Assembly: GCA_050946655.1 (NCBI GenBank)
Contig: JBMNVE010000001.1
Location: 1-64,000 of the forward strand
Length of the DNA: 64,000 nt
Direction: 5' to 3'
From: JAXGRD01 sp050946655
GTDB taxonomy: Bacteria; Bacillota; Clostridia; Peptostreptococcales; Anaerovoracaceae
This document shows, in pieces, positions 58,541 to 64,000 of this stretch. A program made the position numbers and the translations under genes. How positions within the stretch are numbered: position 1 is the stretch's first letter; each line of letters opens with the position of its first letter. The notes under the pieces were generated by a model, which was not told the origin of the DNA, did not search any database, and worked only from the letters and a program-made list of their open reading frames with translations.

Positions 58541-59593
58541 TTATTTTTCTCCGGGATTTTCTTTGATGTATTTTTCATATGCCTTGTCAAAGGCCTCCTT
58601 GTCCTTGAGGAATTCCTCGTAGGTCTCGGAGTAGACATTGGTCCCGTCCAGTTTGGGCGTGGCCACAAAGTACAGGTACTTGGTTTCAGCCGGATGCAAT
58701 GCGGCTTCAATGGCATCCACCCCCGGTGAACATATCGGTCCGGGAGGCAGACCCTTGTTGGTATAGGGGTTGTAGGGGGAGTCCACCGCAATATCCGAAT
58801 AGGTGGCCCTGATTTTATCTTCTTTATGAATGTAGGAAATGATGGAGTCCATCTGCAGCGGCATGTCGATCTTCAGGCGATTGTATATGACACTGGAAAC
58901 CTTGGGTTTCTCACCTTTTTTTGATGCTTCTCGCTCTACGATGGAGGCAACGACGATCACATCGTAGATGGTCTTCCCCTGTTTTTCCGCTTCTTTATAG
59001 TACTTATCTCCCACGGCATCGTCAAAGCCTTTGAGCATGATATCCACCACTTCATGGGCGGTGGCGTCCACAGGAACTTCATATGTATTGGGATATAAGA
59101 ATCCTTCCAGCCGAGTGGGTCCCTTGGGAAGATACTTCATAAACCGGTAGTCGAATTTTCCGTTTTCTACCTCGTAGTAAAAGTCCTTTTTTGAAACGAT
59201 CCCTTCCCCTTCCAGCTGATCAGCTACCTTATCGATGGTCATTCCTTCGATTACCTGAAAGGTCTTGCCCGCCGTATCGCCGTCTCTGATGGCAGTCATC
59301 ATCTCCTTCGCCGACATGGATCTGGTGAATGCGTAGGTTCCTGCCTTATATTTTCCGTCATATCCCTCCACCTTGGATCTGAGTTTGAAAAAGCCTTCGC
59401 TACGAATCAGATCTTCTTTTTTGAGAAGAGCCGCAATCTGACCGGTGCCACTTCCCTGCTCTATCCTCACCAGTATCTTCTTTTCGTCTCCCTTGTCCAC
59501 CGGTAAGCCGGATATGGAATAGGCTGCAATCCCACCTATCACCAACAGGACAATAAGGCCGAAAACTATGATCAGCGATCTTTTTTTCTTCAT
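58541..59593 (-). CDS. mltG: Endolytic murein transglycosylase MltG
   Basis: 350 residues. One N-terminal membrane helix (7-28), a LysM-like region, and the YceG catalytic part: VVASIVEREASKK with the active-site Glu, VIYNRLKIDMPLQMDS, and YNPYTNKGLPPGPICSPGVDAIEAALHP. It cuts nascent glycan strands at the membrane face and sets their length. Its SD AAAGGAG lies directly after the T-run of the efp terminator; no separate promoter fits in that gap. Confidence 0.95.
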   Translation of the reverse strand: MKKKRSLIIVFGLIVLLVIGGIAAYSISGLPVDKGDEKKILVRIEQGSGTGQIAALLKKEDLIRSEGFFKLRSKVEGYDGKYKAGTYAFTRSMSAKEMMTAIRDGDTAGKTFQVIEGMTIDKVADQLEGEGIVSKKDFYYEVENGKFDYRFMKYLPKGPTRLEGFLYPNTYEVPVDATAHEVVDIMLKGFDDAVGDKYYKEAEKQGKTIYDVIVVASIVEREASKKGEKPKVSSVIYNRLKIDMPLQMDSIISYIHKEDKIRATYSDIAVDSPYNPYTNKGLPPGPICSPGVDAIEAALHPAETKYLYFVATPKLDGTNVYSETYEEFLKDKEAFDKAYEKYIKENPGEK

Positions 59594-59609
59594 GTGGTTC
59601 TCCTTTAGG

Positions 59610-59641
59610 AAAAAAGTCAGGGACGCATAGCCATACGTCCC
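59610..59641 (-). terminator. Terminator-like hairpin between efp and mltG
   Basis: On the minus strand GGGACG, a 10-base loop, CGTCCC, then TGAC and six Ts, followed immediately by CCTAAAGGAG, the SD of mltG. The stem is short, so read-through is plausible. Confidence 0.6.
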
Positions 59642-59651
59642 CAGGAAACTC

Positions 59652-60212
59652 TTATTTAGATCTGCTCAGGTATTCTCCGCTTCTGGTATCGATTTGTATC
59701 ACTTCTCCTGCTTCTATAAAGATGGGGACCTGTACCACCGCTCCTGTCTCCACGGTTGCCGCCTTTGTCACATTGGTAGCCGTATCTCCTTTGACGCCGG
59801 GCTCCGTCTCAATGACCTTCAAGTCCACGAAGTTCGGTGCTTCCACGATGAAGGGAGCACTGTTGTAGAACTTGATGGTAGCTTCATCGTTCTCCCGCAA
59901 GTATATCATGGCATCTGCCGCCATTTCCTTGCTGATGGGAATCTGTTCGTAAGTCTCCCCGTCCATGAAGTAGTAAAGCTCTCCATCGGAATACAGATAC
60001 TGCATGGTCTTGGTCTCGATCAATGCCTTGGGGAATTTGTCGTTAGGGTTGAATGCTTCTTCCCTGGTTGCCCCGGTCAAGATATTTCTGTACTTGGTCC
60101 TGACAAATGCAGCACCCTTCCCCGGTTTCACGTGTTGAAAGTCCAGCACTACGTGTGGCTCTCCGTTGATCTGAAAGGTGATGCCTTTTCTGAAATCTCC
60201 TGCATATATCAT
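59652..60212 (-). CDS. efp: Elongation factor P
   Basis: 186 residues, three beta-barrel domains. The tip loop HVKPGKGAAFVR carries Lys32, the residue contacting the peptidyl-transferase centre and modified in some bacteria. PNFVDLKVIETEPGVKGDTATNVTKAATVETG is the typical domain III. It relieves ribosome stalling at proline runs. Located 18 bases after the M24 peptidase gene, a common pairing in Firmicutes. Confidence 0.97.
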   Translation of the reverse strand: MIYAGDFRKGITFQINGEPHVVLDFQHVKPGKGAAFVRTKYRNILTGATREEAFNPNDKFPKALIETKTMQYLYSDGELYYFMDGETYEQIPISKEMAADAMIYLRENDEATIKFYNSAPFIVEAPNFVDLKVIETEPGVKGDTATNVTKAATVETGAVVQVPIFIEAGEVIQIDTRSGEYLSRSK

Positions 60213-60230
60213 TTGTTTTCTCCATTCATT

Positions 60231-60926
60231 TTATAATATGATCAATTCCTTCGGTGATTTTACGGTGCTAATTATACCAAATTTTGTTACGATTGCCAAG
60301 TCCTCGATGCGCACGCCGAACTTCCCCGGGATATAGATCCCCGGTTCGACGGTCACAGCCATATCTTCTGCAAGGATCTCCTCGCTTTTGCTGTTAAGGG
60401 TGGGAGCCTCATGGACCAAAGTGCCCACACCGTGACCCGTCCCGTGAACAAAGTACTCTCCATATCCGGCATCTTTAATAATATCCCTGGCCACCTTATC
60501 TACCGCTACACAGGGAACACCTGCTCTAACCGCTTCAAGAGCGGATTCCTGGGCATGGAGGACGATTTCATAAACCTTTTTTTGTTCGTCACTCACCTCT
60601 CCCATGGCCACGGTCCTGGTCATGTCCCCGCAGTATCCGTCTACCATGGTCCCAAAGTCCATGGTCACAAAGTCTCCCCGCTCTATGACTTTATCGGTAG
60701 GCTCTCCATGGGGCAGGTTGGTCCGCTCTCCGCTGACACAAATGGTAGGGAAGGACAAGCCCTTGCCCCCCAATTTTTCCAAAGTCGCCTCTATCTCTTT
60801 GGCCACCTGTATCTCTGTCATACCCACTTTCAGATAACCGAGCATATGGGCAAAGCACAAGTCACCAATGGCGGAGGCCTTCATGATCTTCAATAGTTCT
60901 TCCGGCTTTTTACCCTTCAATTCCAA
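60231..60926 (-). CDS. M24 family aminopeptidase, catalytic domain only
   Basis: 231 residues. Metal ligands of the pita-bread fold are present: Asp pair in TMDFGTMVDGYCGDMTRTV, His in HGTGHGVGTLVHE, Glu in TVEPGIYIPG and Glu in GVRIEDLAI. The sequence matches the catalytic half of Xaa-Pro aminopeptidase P, but those enzymes usually have about 120-130 extra N-terminal residues (creatinase-like domain), which are missing. TTG start at 60926 with SD AGGAG, overlapping ylbF by 17 bases; no longer frame exists. Position next to efp is the normal YqhT location. Confidence 0.85.
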   Translation of the reverse strand: MELKGKKPEELLKIMKASAIGDLCFAHMLGYLKVGMTEIQVAKEIEATLEKLGGKGLSFPTICVSGERTNLPHGEPTDKVIERGDFVTMDFGTMVDGYCGDMTRTVAMGEVSDEQKKVYEIVLHAQESALEAVRAGVPCVAVDKVARDIIKDAGYGEYFVHGTGHGVGTLVHEAPTLNSKSEEILAEDMAVTVEPGIYIPGKFGVRIEDLAIVTKFGIISTVKSPKELIIL

Positions 60927-61242
60927 CCACTTCTCCTAATATCTTATATACGTCCTGCATCATCATAGAAAACCTCATTTCACACTGGAGATATTCAGCG
61001 GCAAGGGGATCTTTTGCAATGATGGCATACAGATTTTGGATAGTCTGCATCATCTCTTCTTGTATTTCTTCCCCCATCATCTGTTTTGCCTGGACAGCCA
61101 TCTGCTTTGCCTGGAAATCCTTCAGCATAGCATCCAGGTCGCTGTTCTCAGAAACCTTCTCCTTAGCAGCCATATACTGCTTATATTCCTCAGATTCTCT
61201 GATGGCTCTTTCCAAATTATGTGCTTCATCATAAACGTTCAT
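60910..61242 (-). CDS. ylbF: YlbF/YmcA family regulator
   Basis: 110 residues, all helical: MNVYDEAHNLERAIRESEEYKQYMAAKEKVSENSDLDAMLKDFQAKQMAVQAKQM and a second half ending FSMMMQDVYKILGEVVG. This is the YlbF/YmcA (Com_YlbF) pattern; in Bacillus these proteins form the Y-complex that steers RNase Y. Its neighbour here is RNase J, 24 bases upstream, which fits an RNA-decay context. Overlaps the M24 gene by 17 bases. Confidence 0.9.
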   Translation of the reverse strand: MNVYDEAHNLERAIRESEEYKQYMAAKEKVSENSDLDAMLKDFQAKQMAVQAKQMMGEEIQEEMMQTIQNLYAIIAKDPLAAEYLQCEMRFSMMMQDVYKILGEVVGIEG

Positions 61243-61266
61243 TGTTTCATCTCCTTTACTTGTTCA

Positions 61267-62958
61267 TCATACTTCCATAAATATGGGCAGGATCACCGGA
61301 TTTCTCTGGGTCCTGTTATAAATAAATCTGCGAAGGTCATCCCGAACCGCACCCTTCATATGGTTCCAATCCGTATCGCCGCTGGCTTCACATCTCTCCA
61401 GAGCGCTTTCGGCAACCGTTGTGGCTTGCTCCATCAGGTCCTCATTTTCACGGGCATACACAAAGCCTCTGGTAATGAGGTCCGGGCCGGAAACCACCTT
61501 TCTGCTTACATGATCGATGGAAGCCACCACGATGATCAGTCCTGACTCGGAAAGGAGTCTTCTGTCCCGAAGAACGATGTTTCCCACATCGCCTACCCCA
61601 AGGCCGTCTACCATGACCCCTTCTGTCTGAGTGATGCCATGGTGGTACTTTGCCGTGTTCTTTGTAAAGAAAAGCCCATCCCCGTTTTCCAGGAGGAATA
61701 TGTTGTTCCCCTCTACACCCATATCTCTTGCAATGTCTGCATGGGCCTTCAGATGTCTGTACTCTCCGTGGACCGGGATGAAGTATTTAGGCTGGATCAG
61801 GGAGAAAATCAGTTTTAACTCTTCCTCCGCCGCATGGCCGGACACGTGGGTATCTGCTATATCCGAATAAATTACTTCGGCACCCTTTTCAAAGAGCCTG
61901 TTGACCACGTTGGCCACCAGCTTTTCGTTGCCCGGAATAGCGGTGGAAGACAGAATGATCTGGTCCCCTCGCTTGATCTGAATCGCTTTGTGCTCTGAAC
62001 GGGCCATCCTGCTCAGGGCGCTCATAGGCTCCCCCTGACTTCCCGTCGTGATGATCACCAGTTCCTTGTCGGGGATCCTTCTGGTCTTGTTCACATCAAG
62101 GAGTACCCCGTTTGGCACCTTCAAATACCCCAATTCCTGAGCCAGAGCAACTACGTTTAGCATGCTCCTTCCGGAAACCGCCACCTTTCTTTTGAACTGC
62201 ACCGCATGATCCACGATTTTTTGGATCCTGTGCACATTGGAAGAAAATGTTGCAATGATGATCCTGGACTGGGAGTTTCGAAAGATGTTTTCCAGCGCCT
62301 GCCCCACCAACTTTTCCGATTTTGTGTATCCTTTTCTGGTGGCATTGGTACTATCGGACATCATCAGAAGGACTCCCTTCTTTCCGATTTCCGCCAACTT
62401 GGCCAGATCAATGGGCTCCCCATCCACCGGTGTATAGTCGATCTTGAAGTCTCCTGTGTGAAAGACTCTGCCTACGGGAGTTTCAATGGAGTAACAAACC
62501 GCATCGGCGATGGAATGGGTGACCCTTATGGCTTCCACCGTGAACTTCCCCGCTCTGATCCGGCTCCCCGGCTCGATCTTATTGAGCCTACCCTTGAGGC
62601 CGTGCTCCTCCAGCTTGTTCTTTAGTAGCCCAAGAGGAAGGGCCGTCCCATATATGGGAATGTTCATATGCTTTGCCAGATAGGGGATCGCGCCGATATG
62701 GTCTTCGTGACCGTGGGTGATGAATAATCCCTTGATCTTTGCTGCATTTTCTTTTAAGTACGTAAAGTCAGGAATGACCACATCGATCCCGTACATTTCG
62801 TCCGAAGGGAATGCGATCCCACAATCGATGAGAATCATTTCGTTCTCATACTCCAGGACTGTCAGGTTTTTTCCGATCTCCTGCAGCCCTCCCAGGGGAA
62901 TCACTTTCAATGTGTTTCTTCCATCCCTATCCGCTCTACTTCTTTTTTTACTGTTCAT
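61267..62958 (-). CDS. rnj: Ribonuclease J
   Basis: 563 residues. Metallo-beta-lactamase motif THGHEDHIGA (82-87 HGHEDH), beta-CASP domain with FSSNVHRIQKIVDHAV and TTGSQGEPMSAL, and FIPVHGEYRHLKAHADIARDMG as the late metal-ligand block. It is a 5'-3' exonuclease and endonuclease of mRNA and rRNA. Whether it is J1 or J2 cannot be told from this copy. It follows leuS by 24 bases. Confidence 0.96.
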   Translation of the reverse strand: MNSKKRSRADRDGRNTLKVIPLGGLQEIGKNLTVLEYENEMILIDCGIAFPSDEMYGIDVVIPDFTYLKENAAKIKGLFITHGHEDHIGAIPYLAKHMNIPIYGTALPLGLLKNKLEEHGLKGRLNKIEPGSRIRAGKFTVEAIRVTHSIADAVCYSIETPVGRVFHTGDFKIDYTPVDGEPIDLAKLAEIGKKGVLLMMSDSTNATRKGYTKSEKLVGQALENIFRNSQSRIIIATFSSNVHRIQKIVDHAVQFKRKVAVSGRSMLNVVALAQELGYLKVPNGVLLDVNKTRRIPDKELVIITTGSQGEPMSALSRMARSEHKAIQIKRGDQIILSSTAIPGNEKLVANVVNRLFEKGAEVIYSDIADTHVSGHAAEEELKLIFSLIQPKYFIPVHGEYRHLKAHADIARDMGVEGNNIFLLENGDGLFFTKNTAKYHHGITQTEGVMVDGLGVGDVGNIVLRDRRLLSESGLIIVVASIDHVSRKVVSGPDLITRGFVYARENEDLMEQATTVAESALERCEASGDTDWNHMKGAVRDDLRRFIYNRTQRNPVILPIFMEV

Positions 62959-62982
62959 AAACCGTCCTTTTCAAGTAGGAGG

Positions 62983-64000
62983 CTATTTTACAACAATGTT
63001 GACCAGTTTGCCCGGCACGGCGATCACTTTTATCACGTTCCGATCCCCCACCAAGGCTGCAACACTGTCCTGCTCCATAGCCATCCTTTCTAATTCTTCT
63101 CTTGCAAGACCGCTGGGCACGTGAAGTCTGTCCTTCACCTTCCCATTGATCTGCACAACTATTTCTATCGTATCCTTTATCAGGACATCTTCATCGTACT
63201 TGGGCCAGCTTTCTTCATGGACCGAAGTCTTCTTTCCGATACACTGCCACAGTTCCTCACAAATATGGGGAGTGAAAGGAGAAAGGATCAGGATCAGCTC
63301 CTGAATGACCCATCTGAGCAACTGCTCGTTCACTTCTCCCACCTTGTACTTATACATGGCGTTGACCAGCTCCATAGCCCCGCTGATGGCCGTATTGAAG
63401 TTGAACCTATCGTTGATGTCTCCCGTAGCCTTTTTAATGGTCGTATGAAGAACGAAAAGCAGCTCCTCATCAGCACCGGTCTTCACCTGATCCGATGCCG
63501 ATCCTTCCCCGTAAGTTTCCACAAACTCATAGACCAGCCTGTAGACACGGTTGAGGAATCGGTAGCACCCCTCTACTCCCTGATCGGACCAATCCAATTC
63601 TCTGTCGGGAGGCGCTGCGAAGAGGATGAAGAGGCGGGCTGTATCGGCACCGTACTTTCCGATGATCGCCGCAGGGCTCACTACATTGCCTAAGGATTTA
63701 CTCATCTTAGCCCCGTCCTTCAGGACCATGCCTTGAGTCAGTAGATTCTTGAAGGGCTCCTCCGTGCTGACGTGACCCAGATCATACAGGGCCATCTGGA
63801 AAAACCGTGCATACATCAGGTGGAGGATGGCATGTTCCACCCCACCGATGTACTGATCCACATTCATCCAGTACTTCACCTTATCGTAGGCGAAAGCTTC
63901 CTTGTCATTGGTTGCATCACAATAGCGAAGGAAGTACCAAGAGGAATCCAAGAAGGTATCCATGGTATCCAGTTCCCTCTTTCCTATCTTTCCGCACTTG
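62983..64000 (-). CDS. leuS: Leucyl-tRNA synthetase, C-terminal part (partial)
   Basis: The frame stays open to the right edge; at least 338 residues are inside. Upstream of an internal Met the frame reads KCGKIGKRELDTMDTFLDSSWYFLRY, the LeuS segment just before the second half of the catalytic core. GVEHAILHLMYARFF and the class I motif GAKMSKSLGNVVSP follow, then the anticodon-binding domain (FNTAISGAMELVNAMYKYK, LSPFTPHICEELWQCIG) and the short C-terminal domain (VQINGKVKDRLHVP). It charges tRNA-Leu. Confidence 0.97.
   Translation of the reverse strand, partial: KCGKIGKRELDTMDTFLDSSWYFLRYCDATNDKEAFAYDKVKYWMNVDQYIGGVEHAILHLMYARFFQMALYDLGHVSTEEPFKNLLTQGMVLKDGAKMSKSLGNVVSPAAIIGKYGADTARLFILFAAPPDRELDWSDQGVEGCYRFLNRVYRLVYEFVETYGEGSASDQVKTGADEELLFVLHTTIKKATGDINDRFNFNTAISGAMELVNAMYKYKVGEVNEQLLRWVIQELILILSPFTPHICEELWQCIGKKTSVHEESWPKYDEDVLIKDTIEIVVQINGKVKDRLHVPSGLAREELERMAMEQDSVAALVGDRNVIKVIAVPGKLVNIVVK

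Overview
The window looks like chromosome of a low-to-mid GC, Gram-positive anaerobe of the class Clostridia. Three things point there: the SCIFF peptide and its radical-SAM maturase (scfA/scfB), the gene orders rpsU-yqeY-phoH-ybeY-cdd-era-recO and mltG-trmR-U32, and sporadic Gram-positive features (SpaA adhesin, Tad-type pilus without outer-membrane parts, Pho-box-like repeats, PPDK). Family-level placement is not possible from sequence reading alone. Nearly all genes lie on the minus strand. I see no rRNA, tRNA, CRISPR array, insertion sequence or prophage.

Layout. 1-4.4 kb: start of a flavoprotein, a metallophosphoesterase, the scfA-scfB-usp operon and DNA polymerase IV. 4.6-12.1 kb: one minus-strand operon typA-mscS-small membrane protein-Cys-rich protein-dnaE-pfkA. 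12.2-17.7 kb: a methyltransferase, then ung-lemA-DUF2207-flavodoxin and a zinc-ribbon protein. 17.8-36.4 kb: an accessory surface-structure region. It holds a Tad-like pilus (Flp-like pilin, two TadE-like pseudopilins, a DUF5702 protein, a DUF6382-like protein, TadA/TadB/TadC, a CpaE-like protein), a large SpaA-repeat thioester adhesin and an unrecognised putative DNA-binding protein. Interspersed are an FMN reductase, AIM24, an M42 peptidase, an NhaC antiporter and a phosphate module (NaPi-PhoP-PhoR) with a Pho-box-like triple repeat. 36.4-47.5 kb: ZIP and AEC transporters, then a long housekeeping operon from HIT/rpsU to glyQS and ppdK. 47.6-59.6 kb: a two-component sigma-54 system (sensor kinase, NtrC-type regulator) with two APC amino-acid permeases, attached to an operon for tRNA modification (mtaB, trmR, U32), a CorC/HlyC-like protein and mltG. 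59.6-64 kb: efp, an M24 peptidase, ylbF, RNase J and the 3' part of leuS.

Most notable: the five transcription units of the pilus/adhesin region share an unusual promoter-embedded element. GGAA boxes sit at a fixed place in the -35/-10 spacer and, in most, again around the start site. A 20-base block is identical in two of these promoters and a 24-base block in two of them, although they are spread over 15 kb among unrelated genes. One of the five drives an unrecognised protein with a possible C-terminal helix-turn-helix, a candidate regulator. This looks like an undescribed local regulon coupling pilus assembly, pilins and a thioester adhesin.

Second, four solitary genes (dinB, ung, a methyltransferase and a metallophosphoesterase) have a recognisable -35/17 bp/-10 promoter whose -10 box ends only 6-7 bases before the ATG, with no usable Shine-Dalgarno, so they are predicted to make leaderless mRNAs. 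Third, a near-consensus sigma-54 promoter precedes one amino-acid permease, directly downstream of the gene for the sigma-54 activator. All functional assignments are read from motifs and remembered family features; no database search was run.
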